DNA of 64,000 nt. It comes from Chamaecyparis obtusa. Taxonomy: Eukaryota; Streptophyta; Pinopsida; Cupressales; Cupressaceae. This document shows, piece by piece, positions 1 through 10,119 of the stretch. The DNA is taken from assembly GCA_027943335.1 (NCBI GenBank), contig BSBK01006027.1, positions 310,001 to 374,000 of the forward strand. The letters are read 5' to 3'. The notes under the pieces are model-generated. The model was not told the origin of the DNA. It was given only the letters and a program-made list of their open reading frames with translations, and did no database searches. The position numbers and the translations under genes were made by a program. The first letter of the stretch is position 1; every line of letters starts with the position of its first letter.

Positions 1-604
1 CTCTTAAAGATTTACAATAAAACATTTTTCAGTGCATTCAATGCTTTCAAATAATCAATAAATAAAGTCAACACGTTTTACATAATCCAATAATTCAACA
101 ATGTCAACTCCAAATCTGAATTCTCTTCAAATATAAAAATGCTGATGCTCGGTCAATACTATGATCAACTACTCATTTTCATGTAGAAAGCTCGGTCATT
201 ACTAAAAAAATGTTTCCTTGGCTTATACTGTATTTCTCGGCAATTAACTGATGTTTAGTCGACACTAGAATTTTTCTCAGCATATACTGACTTGGTCAAC
301 ACTAACATTACTAAGCTTGAACATGATTTCTCTATTTTTGCTCAGTCAAGCCTACCAGTTTAGTCTTCAATCTTACTAAGATAAACAATACATTGTCTCA
401 TCATTGTACAACATAGTCAAGTACACTTTGTAGTATCAAGATAATTCAAGCTTTCCTTAGGTGCTATTATTACCATCCTTTCTTTCCCTTCTTCACAACA
501 ATACAATAGATATAGTACTTTCCTAAGTAGCAATAGTCTTACCAGTTAAGGTTTGACATCAATGACAATACAACAATTGCTTCAATTGCAATTTCCAACA
601 CATC
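1..604. other. Non-coding flank, possible edge of an element inserted in A
   Basis: No coding sequence is visible. The stretch is AT-rich and has several CTCGGTCA-like words between about 145 and 360. Its right edge is abrupt: the protease reading frame of element A stops resembling its relatives near 605, and the first bases read on the minus strand from 604 are TGATGTGTTGG. That begins with TG like the LTRs elsewhere in the window. An LTR element inserted into A, with its other end outside the window, is plausible. No second LTR, target duplication or primer-binding site is visible to prove it. Confidence 0.35.
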
Positions 605-1948
605 ATACTAAAAATGTATGGATAACAAGAGATGATAAGCACTCATATTCACCACGTCACATAATACCTCATGATATGAACCAATGTTGAACTTAACCCA
701 AAATTGTTCTTTAACTTTCACGATATGTTTATCCCGAAACCTGCTTATCCTATATGGACAAGGATGTTTAAGTCTCTTTAATCCATGATTTATTACCATT
801 TCCTCCGATACAAAGTTTTTAGTACTGCCACTGTCCATGATTACTTTGAAACATTTGTTCCCTTATTTACAAATTGTCCATAACAACTCCCTTCTCTAAA
901 TAGGTTCCATTTCCTTCTCAATCAATGTAAATCCTTGGAACATCAGAGATTATCCCTTATCAGGTGCATCCTCTCTTTCAATAGGTTCATCCCCAAATTG
1001 CTCCTCATGTGCCACCAAGTTCCATTTTCCTCTTCTTGAACCAAATGAACATTGGTAATCCCTATGCCCAAAATTACCACATTTGAAATAAGTACCCTTG
1101 AAATCCCTACTGCTACTACCTCTTCCATGAATCTTCTGATTAGGTTCCTCTTCAATCACAAGTTTATCTTTTCCTTTATCACCAACTAGTTTATCCTTGA
1201 TCCTAGGTGTAACCTGTCTTCTTTTCAACTTATCTTCTTCCTCTAGAGAATACTAGTAACCATCTTCAATTGTAATAAGCTTCAACACACTTAAATCATC
1301 TTGAATGTTAAGTCTTAAACCATTAACATACCTAGAAAACCTTTCCTTAGATGCTTGTTGGTGTCCAGATCTAATTTTGATCTTGTAAAATTCTTCAGTA
1401 TACTCCTTACCAATCAAGTCCTTTTGATTTAGATTCTATAGCTTCTTGAAAAATTCCAATTCCTAGTCCTCTAGATTGAACTTGGATTTGAGTCTTGAAA
1501 CCATAACTTTCCACCTAGTGATTTTAGGTTCACCATTATCTTCCCTATCTTTCAGCAATTCTTTCCACCATAAGACAATATGACCTTTCAACTTATTCTA
1601 TGCTAACCTAACCCTCTGTGGATCCTTAGTATCTTCCAACTCAAATTAATCCTCTAGTTCATTAGTCCAATCTATTAATTCCTCAAGATGAAATGAACCA
1701 TCAAATTTAGAAACATCAACCCTATGACTCTTAACCATTTGTGCCATAAATCTCAATAGTCTTTGTTCCTTAGTAGGAATCTCAACTTCAACTATTTCAA
1801 GATCTCCAGTGACCTCTTCAAATTCATATTCAATCTCAAGGTTCCTCCTAGCTCCAATTAAAGCATTTCATATTTCAATCCTCATCTCATTTTTAAATTC
1901 ATCCATCATCTGCTCTAATCTTCTAGGATTCATCCTTCTAGGTGACAT
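605..1948 (-). pseudogene. gag-protease remnant of element A
   Basis: A start codon at 1948-1946 opens a gag-like frame (MSPRRMNPRR). It continues through the retrotransposon-gag region, with LKGHIVLWWKEL near 1590 and the YTEEFYKIKIRSGH segment near 1390. A zinc knuckle at about 1110-1060 reads YFKCGNFGHRDYQC; the first cysteine of the CX2CX4HX4C motif is replaced by Y. The retroviral-type aspartic protease follows with an intact active-site DSGS at about 835. The LLGRPW block expected just after is already degraded (LLLSIHF) and the frame ends near 608. In-frame stops interrupt the gag, for example around 1650 and 1470. Function is inferred from motif order only. Confidence 0.75.
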
Positions 1949-2315
1949 ATTATTAAATAAGCTAATCTTTGATCTCCTCAAGTTTGGTGATTCGATCACA
2001 CGTATTGATTGCTCCAATATGATCAATAGAAACAATCTGCCTCAAGTAACTAGGTCTATTTGGTAAATGATCCACCAAAAAATAATCTTCCTTGCGCAAC
2101 CTCTGCAATTGTAGGTCAGGTCTATTACTCTGCCACCCCACAACTAGGTCCACAACTAGGTTCACAAGTTCCCAAGTCTCATTTTTTCTTCAACAACCAG
2201 TCCTCCTTCTACCACCTTGCACTAACCTTCAGTTGAAGTAGACCAACTCCTCTTCTCTACTACTCTACAACAACAAGATATGCAAGTTAGAACTTGGAAC
2301 AAGGTCAAAATTACA

Positions 2316-2326
2316 CTCTGATACCA
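2316..2326 (-). promoter_or_regulatory. Primer-binding site of element A (initiator tRNA-Met type)
   Basis: The minus strand reads TGGTATCAGAG two bases inside the LTR. This matches the complement of the 3' end of plant initiator tRNA-Met, the primer most plant LTR retrotransposons use for minus-strand synthesis. Elements C, D and E have the same site in the same place, which fixes the orientation of A. Confidence 0.8.
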
Positions 2327-2328
2327 CT

Positions 2329-3214
2329 TGAAGTAGTCAAGGATAGAGAATCTCAAAAGGATATGTCCAATCCTTGCAGCTATAAATGCCACAATGTAAA
2401 TACCCAAACAAGATATAAAAAAAATCATTCAAGGCAACAATATCACATATATTATCCTCAAGTTGGCATGAAAATATAGTTATTACATCACCATTGTCAA
2501 TATACAATTTCAATACACTTAGATATGCTTTCTACCCTCAATACTAAGCTTTCAAGCTATCCATAGCTGATTATCCCTAAAAATTATCTATAGACTGAAC
2601 CTTAGACTCTAGCTATTACAAGCTTTCAGATCCAAACTCTTAGATCTTCTATTTGACTCCTATCCTCTAAACCCCTTTTCTCCCGTGTCAAACAAGAACC
2701 ACAAGACCTACTTAAGTACAAGATCACTAGCCACAAGTCAGCCTATTTGATCACAATCCCCAAGATAAAGAAAATAATTTACAAACATATAGGTTAGAAC
2801 CCAAATTCATAAGAACACTTCCAATTAGATACATCATGCCATGCGAACATACAAGGAGGTTGGACACATGTATAAGAACATATAACAAGGCGCCATGAAG
2901 CTTTGCATAATGTGAAACTCCATTGAAAGATGAATCTCGTCACCTTAGCCTTTAGAATAGGAAAATTGAATAGGACTAGACCAATCATTAAATAAATTCA
3001 TCTAGAAACATCAAAATAAACTATGAAGCTAGACATAGGATATCCAAGTTGTCTAAAACACAACGTAAGGATTACATAAGAAAATGAGCAAACTGGAACG
3101 ATCGCAAGCCTAAACACCAGAAATTGCCTAACTAGAATAGTAAATAGAAAAATTGAAAGGAAATATTTTTGGGTGATGCAAGATTTCCAACGACCAAAGG
3201 ATGCTCCTGCATCA
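2329..3214 (-). repeat. 5' LTR of element A
   Basis: The 886-bp LTR runs on the minus strand from TGATGCAGGAGCATCC at 3214 to ACTACTTCA at 2329. The first 45 bases contain a short inverted repeat (TGATGCAGGA with TCTTGCATCA) also present in the LTRs of B and C. The primer-binding site follows after a 2-base spacer. No target duplication can be tested because the partner LTR is not in the window. Confidence 0.75.
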
Positions 3215-3591
3215 CTCTTGGTCTTAGTGGGTAAGTCAATATGGAAATCCATTGGGGTGGCCTACCAGAAGCAGTTTTGAGATTTTAGAGTGCTGAGAAG
3301 GAAAGATTTGGAAATAATATAAAATTTATTTTTTCAAGCTTGGTTTGATTATTAACCCAAGTGGGAACACTTGTTGTATTTATCGATGTACTTCTACAAG
3401 TTTGATTTTTAGTTTATATTCTTTCTTGTTTTGAATCCATCTTATTTTATTTGTTGACAAGATTCATTGATGGTATTATTGATGTTTGATTTGAAGTATG
3501 TTACTTCCTTAAATTGGATTGTTTTCTTATTCAATTTTGTTAAATGATTGATATTTGTATGGATGATTGATTGATTAAATGAATTTATTTT
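3215..3591. other. Unassigned spacer between element A and the Penelope palindrome
   Basis: AT-rich DNA with no ORF, tandem repeat or recognisable element. Its last 12 bases with the first base of the palindrome (3581-3592, GAATTTATTTTA) recur at 10149-10160 and may be a target duplication. The spacer is probably the host DNA into which the Penelope-like pair inserted. Confidence 0.4.
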
Positions 3592-3887
3592 ATGTTTGTA
3601 TCGGTTTCTGGATTCGATTGTGTAGAATTTTTTCCATCTACATGATCCATCATCAAGATGCTAGAGAGAAAATAACATAATATGATAAGTTGTAGATCTA
3701 GCAGACAATAAAAAGAAGTGGAGTGAGAGATGAAGAGGGGAGAGAGAAGAAAAGTGCACAAAGATCCACAGTGACAAGGCCTACACTTGATAAAAAAAAA
3801 AAAAAAAAATTAAAAGGGGGGAAAAAACTCTCCCAATAAAATGAAAATAAAAAGAAAGTGATATAGAACAAATAAAAATTAAAATGA

Positions 3888-3953
<66 letters not shown>

Positions 3954-4340
3954 TATAAATATATATTTACATATATATTTATATAAATATTAATATATAT
4001 ATATATATATATATGAATGACAAAATAAGGGGATGAAAAAACATAAGAACTTAAAAAAGACCACTAATGAATGTGTGTGTGCCCGATCGAGAAAGAGAGA
4101 ATCGGAGAGAAAAGGAGTGGAAGCATGAAAACAAAAAGTAAAAAAAGGAAAAAGGAAGCAAGAAGTACCACACGATGGGAAGAGGTCTGGGTCAAGGTCA
4201 GGAGGGGGGAGGGAACCAAAGAATAGACACAGAAGATACTAAGCGAGGAGGAAGAAGGGGGGGTGGGGAAAGAGGGGAGGAGGGTGGGGGGAGAGAGGAA
4301 GGGGTGCAGGGGAAGGAAATAGAAGGGAAGATTGACCAGA
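3592..4340 (-). repeat. 3' tail of left Penelope copy with AT microsatellite
   Basis: This is the untranslated tail of the minus-strand copy. It contains a G- and A-rich stretch (4175-4335), an A run near 3790 and a pure TA tract at about 3890-3946 followed by TA-rich sequence to 4013. The mirror-image tail is at 9159-10119. The 60-aa ORF that can be drawn through the purine-rich stretch is compositional, because the complementary tail offers similar spurious frames. Confidence 0.7.
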
Positions 4341-6449
4341 CTAGGAAGACGGGTTGAGACTAGGGAGGTTTCTAAGGGAAGATAACAGAGGATGCCAAGA
4401 AATGCTTAAGCTCCAACCATCATCTCTATTGAGATTAGAGGGGTGGTTGTTAATTTCAATGGCTTCCTTGAGCTTCCTTTTGAAAAAGTTTTCTTCCTTA
4501 AACACAATTTGAGTATCCTCCAATCAAATGTGATGTTTGGTGGAAGAAGAGTGCTCGACTAATGCAGACTTAAGAACACACTCGTGCTTGATATCGACAA
4601 CATGCTCTTTAATTATGGTGTTAAAGAAATGATCGATTTCACCTATGTATGGGGTACCACATGAACACAAGATCTTATAGACCCCCAACTCCGAAAAAAC
4701 ATCTCTAGCATCCTTGATTGGGTCAACGCAATTCCTTAAGGTGGACAAGGGCTTGCAGGAGACCCTAACACCTTTTTTGCCAAAGATCTTTGAGATCTTA
4801 TGGGAGATACTGGCTACATAGGGAATAGAAATAAATGGAGAAGTCCCAAGGGTGGAGGGAGAAGGATTGGAGGAGGAAAGAAAGAAGGATTGGGCCAAGT
4901 GGAAAGCTCTAGAGATTTGTCTGTCTGAGTATCCGTTCAACTTGAAAACTTGACGAAGGTTCTTGAGCTCCTAGTCTAAATTATAATCATCACAAATACG
5001 ATAGGCTCTTAAAGAAAGGGTTTTAAGGATACCAACTTTTTGGCTGGGGTGGTGGTGAGAGGAAGCATGGAGATAAATGTGAGTGTAGGTGGCTTTATGA
5101 AAAACCCGACGACCTAGTTGGTGGTCTATTTTTTTAAGGATTAAGACATCAAGGAATGACAGGTGATTGTTGGATTCAATCTCCTTGGTGAAAGAAATGA
5201 AAGGGACTAAATTATCGAGGTGAGTGTGAAACTCTTCCAACCTATCTAGACCATGAGGCTAGCAGACATTGGTGTCATCTATGTATCGCTTCCACCACTT
5301 AGGATTAAAGGGGAAATAATGTAAAGCAATTTCCTCAAACTCTTCCATATACAAGTTTGCAATTACAGGTGAAAGCGGGGAGCCCATGGCTACACCATCA
5401 ACCTGTTCATAAGTGACACCAAGGAAGGAGAAGAAGGTGGATCATAAGCATAATTCCACTAAAGAGGCAACCTCACAACTAGCCTTACACTTGACAATAT
5501 CTAAAGACTCTGGAATGGGAACCTTGGTGAAGAGGGAAACAACGAAAAAGTTGACCAAGATGTCATTACTGTCACATCTAGTGTCCTTAATAAATTGGAC
5601 AAAATGGTTTGAGTCTTTGATATAGGATTTTGAATTTCCGGTAAGAGGGGATAATAATTTGGCAAGGAAGGCAGCCAACTTGTAAGTCGGGGAACCAATT
5701 GTATCCACAATAGGCCTCAATAGAATGTTATCTTTGTGAATTTTAGGGACCCCATGAATGTGGGGGGTATGCTCCTTAGTGGGCAATAGGCTCTTCTAAG
5801 TGGTTTCATCAATGGAGGAACCTAAGATGGATGCTTTAACCTTCCTCATGATTTTGGCGCAAGGGTTATGGGAAAAAACCTTGTAGTTGTTGGTATTAGA
5901 CAAAAGGTCAAGCATCTTGGTGATATAGTCGGACTTGTTCATAATGACTGTGGCATTTCCTTTATCTTCCTTAGAGATAACAAGATCATTATTGTGAACA
6001 AGATTTTGAAAGCTCTGATATTCACTTTGGGGATGTTTCACTTAGGAGGCTTAGCATTCCTTAGAGCCATGGAGAAATCTTGTCTAACTTCCTCAGCAAT
6101 GGTGGTAGGTAGAGAATGAACAACATTCTCAATATCTGCCAGGAAGTCAATGTGAGGAATGGCACGAGGGGATATGGAAAAATTAAGGCCACATTTGAGG
6201 AAGTTGAAAGTGAGGGGGTTCACCATAGCATGAGAGAAATTGACCACTAATTTGGAATCCCAGTTCTCAATCGAATAAGTCCTCAGCAAGGAATGGTGAC
6301 CGTGCACATTAGGTGAAGTTGACCGAGAGGAAGGATGTGTAGAAGCCAATGGTTGACTCAAGGAACATGAAAACAAAATAGAGGAGGTCGGTGGGTCATC
6401 GTGGAGGAGAAGATTGGTCAACAAGGGGGGAGAAGCAACATGAGAGAGG

Positions 6450-6563
6450 TGTTGGAATGTTTGCCGTTGCGCCAAAAGCTCGAACTTTCAACGAACGTCA
6501 CAAACACCAGATTTACCCAGATCCACGGTAACTCCAAAGGAGGTGCTGACCACCAAGTCAACA
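6450..6563 (-). repeat. 3' LTR of the TRIM
   Basis: This 114-bp copy appears identical by eye to the second copy at 6711-6824. It is bounded by TGTT and AACA, a short inverted terminal repeat typical of LTRs. The near identity of the two copies points to an insertion younger than the Penelope palindrome, whose arms differ at many positions. Confidence 0.9.
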
Positions 6564-6695
6564 ATCTCCCCCTCAGCACCGACTGAGGGTTCCGCACCAA
6601 CGGAATGAAGGAGACTCTCTCCCCCTCAGCACTGACCGAGGGTTCTGCACCAACGGAATAAAGGAGACCTCTTGGGATTTGAACCCGTGACCCAA

Positions 6696-6708
6696 GGCTC
6701 TGATACCA
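6696..6708 (-). promoter_or_regulatory. Primer-binding site of the TRIM
   Basis: The minus strand reads TGGTATCAGAGCC immediately inside the 5' LTR, complementary to plant initiator tRNA-Met. About 10 bases further in, at 6686-6674, the minus strand reads GGGTTCAAATCCC, which matches a tRNA-gene B box and is described as a separate finding. Confidence 0.85.
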
Positions 6709-6710
6709 AT

Positions 6711-6824
6711 TGTTGGAATGTTTGCCGTTGCGCCAAAAGCTCGAACTTTCAACGAACGTCACAAACACCAGATTTACCCAGATCCACGGTAACTCCAAAG
6801 GAGGTGCTGACCACCAAGTCAACA
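6711..6824 (-). repeat. 5' LTR of the TRIM
   Basis: Second 114-bp direct repeat, next to the primer-binding site at 6696-6708. The element reads leftward from here. Right of the repeat the AGAGG duplication (6825-6829) rejoins the Penelope coding sequence. Confidence 0.9.
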
Positions 6825-6925
6825 AGAGGGAGAGGTTCAAGCCTACTCTAGAGGGCACGTGAGAAGGGATAGGGAAAATACTCAGGGAACCACACTCCAC
6901 ACTGGGATCCATGTGGTGAAGACAA

Positions 6926-6992
6926 TGGTTAGCAGAGGGAGGGGCTTGAGGAGAATGAAGCATACTCCTCAAGCCCCTCCCTCTGCTAACCA
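6926..6992. repeat. Centre of the Penelope palindrome (short-spacer hairpin)
   Basis: The two arms meet with only about 11 unpaired bases. GGCTTGAGGAG at 6943-6953 is answered by CTCCTCAAGCC at 6965-6975, and pairing continues outward through the AATGGTTAGCAGAGGGAGG segment. The join lies within the 5' coding part of both copies, so each copy lacks whatever lay upstream. Such a tight centre is unusual for chance tandem insertion and suggests a template switch or fold-back during insertion or repair. Confidence 0.85.
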
Positions 6993-9158
6993 TTGTCTTC
7001 ACCTCACGAATCCCAGTGTGGAGTGTGGTTCCTTGAGTATTTTCCCTCTCCCTTCTCACGTGCCCTCTAGAGTAGGCTTGAACCTCTCCCTCTCTCATGT
7101 TGCTTCTCCCCCCTTGTCAACCAATCTTCTCCTCCATGATGACCCACCAACCTCCTCTCTTTCATTTTTACATTCCTTGAGTCAACCATTGTCTTCTACA
7201 CCTCCTTCCTCTCAGTCAAGTTCACCCAATGTGAACGATCACCATTCCCTGCCGAGGACTTATTCGATTGAGAAATGGGAGTCCAAATTAGTGGTCAATT
7301 TATCTCATGCCATGACGAACTCCCTCGCTTTCAACTTCCTCAAACGTGGCCTTAATTTTTCCATATCCCCTCATGCCATTCCTCACATTGAATTCCTGGC
7401 AGATATTGAGAATGTTGTTCATTCTCTACCTACCACCAATACTGAGGAAGTTAGACAAGATTGCTCTATGGATCTAAGGAATGCTAAGCCTCCTAAGTGC
7501 AACATCCCCAAAGTGGAGATCAGAGCTTTCAAAAATCTTGTTCACAATAATGATCTTGTTATCTCCAAGGTGGATAAAGGAAATGCCACGGTCATTATGA
7601 ACAAGTCCGACTATATCACCAAGATGCTTGACCTTCTGTCTGGTACCAACAACTACAAGGTTGTTTCCCATAACCCTTGCGCCAAAATCATGAGGAAGGT
7701 TAAAGCAGCCATCTTAGGTTCCTCCTTTGATGAAACCACTAAGAAGCGCCTGTTTCCCACCAAGGAGTATACCCCCCGCATTTATGGGGTCCCTAAAATT
7801 CAAGAAGCTAACATTCTGTTGAGGCCTATTATGGATACAATTGGCTCCCCAAATTACAAGTTGGCTGCCTTCCTTGCAAAATTATTATCCCCTCTTGTCT
7901 AGAATTCAGACTCCTACATCAAAGACTCAAACCATTTTGTCCAATTTATTAAGGACACTAGATGTGAAAGTAATGACATCTTGGTCAGCTTTGACGTTGT
8001 TTCCCTCTTCACCAAGGTTCCCATTCTGGAGTCTTTAGATATTGTCAAGTGTAAGGCTAGTTGTGAGGTTGCCTCTTTAGTGGAGTTATGCTTACAATCC
8101 ACCTTCTTCTCCTTCCTTGGTGTCATTTATGAACAGGTTGATGGTGTAGCCATGGGCTCCCCACTTTCACAAGTGATTGCAAACTTGTATATGGAAGAGT
8201 TTGAGGAAATTGCTTTACGTTCTTTCTCCTTTAAGCCTAAGTGGTGGAAGTGATACATAGATGACACCAATGTCTATTGGCCTCATGGTCCAGATAGGTT
8301 GGAAGAGTTTCATGCTCACCTAAATAATTTAGTTCCTTTCTGTTCCTTGATGTCTTAGTCCTTAAAAAACTAGATGTCCAACTAGGTCATTGGGTTTTTC
8401 GTAAAGCCACCCACAGTGACCTTTATCTCCATGCTTCCTCTGACCACCACCCCAGCCAAAAAGTTGGCATCCTTAAAACCCTTTCTTTAAGAGCCTATCA
8501 GATTTGTAATGATGATAATTTAGACCAGGAGCTCAAGCACCTTGATCAAGTCTTCAAGATGAATGGATACTCAGATAGACAAATCTCCAAAGCTTTCCAC
8601 TTGGCCTAGTCTTTGTTTCTTTCCTCCTCCAATCCTCCTCGCTCCACCCCTAGGACTTCTCCATTTGTTTTTATTCCCTATGTAGCTGGTATCTCCCACA
8701 AGATCTCAAAGATCTTGGGAAAAAAAGGTGTTAGGGTCTCCTGCAAGCCCTTGTCCACCTTAAGGAACTGCATTCCCCCAATCAAGGATGCCAGAGATGT
8801 TTTTTCAGAGTCAAGGGTCTATAAGATCTTGTGTTCATGTGGTACCCCATACATAGGTGAAACCGATCATTCCTTTAACACCAAAATTAAAGAGCATGCT
8901 GTTGATATCAAGCATGAGCATGTTCTTAAGTCTGCGTTAGCTGAGCACTCTTCTTCCACCAAACATCACATTTGATTGGAGGATACTCAAGTTGTGTTTA
9001 AGGAAGAAATTTTTTTCAAAAGGAAGCTCAAGGAAGCCATTGCAATCAATAACCACCCCTCTAATCTCAACAAAGATGATGGTTGGAGCTTAAGCACTTC
9101 TTGGCATCCTCTATTATCTTCCATTAGAAACCTCCCTAGTCTCAACCCGTCTTCCTAG
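6960..9158 (+). pseudogene. Penelope-like RT plus GIY-YIG endonuclease, right copy (plus strand)
   Basis: About 730 codons, mostly in one frame from 6960 to 8253, then shifted by a 40-bp deletion near 8340. RT motif A is FDVVSLFTKVP (about 7990-8022), motif B is QVDGVAMGSPLS (about 8136-8170) and motif C is YIDDT (8254-8268). The codon before motif C is TGA (8251-8253), where the left copy has CGA. A stop also follows SPLV at 7900. The C-terminus has the GIY-YIG signature VYKILCSCGTPYIGE near 8820-8865, then an ALAEHSSSTKHHI block with a TGA after it (8973-8975), ending at 9158. Family assignment rests on this motif order; the copy is dead. Confidence 0.85.
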
Positions 9159-9630
9159 TCTGGTCAGTCTTCCCTTCTACTTCCTTCCCCTGCACCCCTT
9201 CCTCTCTCCCCCCACCATCCTCCCCTCTTTCCCCCCCTTCTTCCTCCTCGCTTAGTATCTTCCATGTCCAGTCTTTGGTTCCCCCTCCTCCTAACCTTGG
9301 CCCAGACCTCTTCCCATCGACTGGTACTTCTTGCTTCCTTTTTCCTTTTTTTTTTCTTTTTGTTTTCATGCTTCCACTCCTTTTCTCTCCGAGTCTCTTT
9401 ATCAATCAAGCACACACACATTCATTAGTGGTCTTTTTTAAGTTATGTTTTTTTCATCCCCTTGTTTTGTCATATATATATGGATATACATAATACATAT
9501 ATATATATATATCTATATATATATATATATATCTGGATATATATATATGTATATATGTATTATGTATATCTATATATATATGACAAATATATATATATAT
9601 ATATCAATATTTATATAAATATATATGTAA

Positions 9631-9671
<41 letters not shown>

Positions 9672-10119
9672 TACTTTTACATGTATATACATACACAATA
9701 TATCTATGGTCACTTATATATACATATTGTGCATGTATGTATATGTACATAGTTGCTTTCATAGACATTGTGCTTGCACTTTTACTCTCATGTTTATATA
9801 TATATATATATATATATTCATATTCTTCTCATTTTAATTTTTATTTGTTCTATATCACTTTCTTTTTATTTTCATTTTATTGGGAGAGTTTTCTCCCCCC
9901 TTTTAATTTTTAATTTTTATCAGGTATAGGTCTTGTCATTGTGGATCTCCGTGCACTTGTCTTCTCTCTCCCCTCTTCATCTCTCACTCCTCTTCTTGTT
10001 ATTTCCTGCTAGATCTACAACTTATCATATTATGATCTTTTCTCTCTAGCATCTTGATGATGGATCATGTAGATGGAAAAAAATTCTACACAATCGAATC
10101 CAGAAACTGATACAAACAT
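9159..10119 (+). repeat. 3' tail of right Penelope copy with expanded AT microsatellite
   Basis: The tail mirrors 3592-4340: a C- and T-rich stretch (9160-9300), then a TA-rich tract (about 9470-9820) much longer than in the left arm, then a terminal segment ending at 10119. ORFs drawn across this tract are microsatellite artefacts. The length difference reflects microsatellite change after the palindrome formed. Confidence 0.7.

Larger units (their letters stand above)
605..3214 (-). mobile_element. Element A: truncated Ty3/gypsy chromovirus (5' part)
   Basis: Read on the minus strand the order is 5' LTR (3214-2329), primer-binding site (2326-2316), gag and then protease, where the element breaks off near 605. 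Reverse transcriptase, RNase H, integrase and the 3' LTR are missing from the window. The LTR starts TGATGCAGGAGCATCC, the same opening as elements B, C and D, so they are related families. The reading frame carries several stops, so this is a fossil. Whether the 3' half was deleted or displaced by an insertion at 604 cannot be decided here. Confidence 0.8.
6450..6824 (-). mobile_element. TRIM: 375-bp miniature LTR retrotransposon
   Basis: Two direct repeats of 114 bp (6450-6563 and 6711-6824) start TGTTGGAATG and end AAGTCAACA on the plus strand. They bracket a 147-bp interior. The minus strand reads TGGTATCAGAGCC two bases inside the right repeat, a tRNA-Met primer-binding site, so the element points to the minus strand. 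The other end has the purine run GAGGGGGAGA beside the left repeat. The 5-bp word AGAGG flanks it at 6445-6449 and 6825-6829. The corresponding place in the right Penelope arm (about 7088-7108) has AGAGG once, so that is the unoccupied site. It has no coding capacity and must be mobilised in trans. Confidence 0.92.
4341..6955 (-). pseudogene. Penelope-like RT plus GIY-YIG endonuclease, left copy (minus strand)
   Basis: Most of the frame from 6041 to 4341 is one reading frame broken by a few stops; the 5' part (6475-6038) is in another frame, so at least one frameshift is present. The TRIM at 6450-6824 interrupts the N-terminal region. RT motif A is VVSLFTKVP near 5550, motif B (DGVAMGSPL) near 5395 and motif C is KRYIDDT near 5290-5270, with the catalytic aspartates intact. 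The C-terminal GIY-YIG domain shows GVYKILCSCGTPYIGE near 4690-4640, ending in an SSSTKHHI segment. Penelope RTs resemble telomerase RT and the GIY-YIG nuclease nicks target DNA. In this copy motif C is intact where the right copy has a stop. Confidence 0.8.
3592..10119. mobile_element. Head-to-head pair of Penelope-like retroelements in a 6.5-kb palindrome
   Basis: The left arm (3592-6959) is a minus-strand copy and the right arm (6960-10119) a plus-strand copy of the same element. They meet at their 5' ends and their 3' tails face outward. Each arm carries a Penelope-type reverse transcriptase followed by a GIY-YIG endonuclease, then a purine or pyrimidine-rich tail, an AT microsatellite and a shared terminal segment ending in GTTTGTATC at the outer edges. 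The arms match closely to the end at 3592 and 10119, then similarity stops. The left arm has a TRIM inserted and the right arm has a 40-bp deletion and a longer AT tract. Endonuclease-bearing Penelope elements (Dryad) have been described in conifers; assignment to that group is inference. Confidence 0.85.

Noticed and set aside
6418..7098. 226-codon minus-strand ORF
   Set aside because: It spans the palindrome centre and the TRIM, so it reads the antisense of one arm, the mini-element and the other arm. It is not one gene.
9462..9752. 96-codon ORF rich in Y and I
   Set aside because: Translated TA/TATG microsatellite in the Penelope tail.
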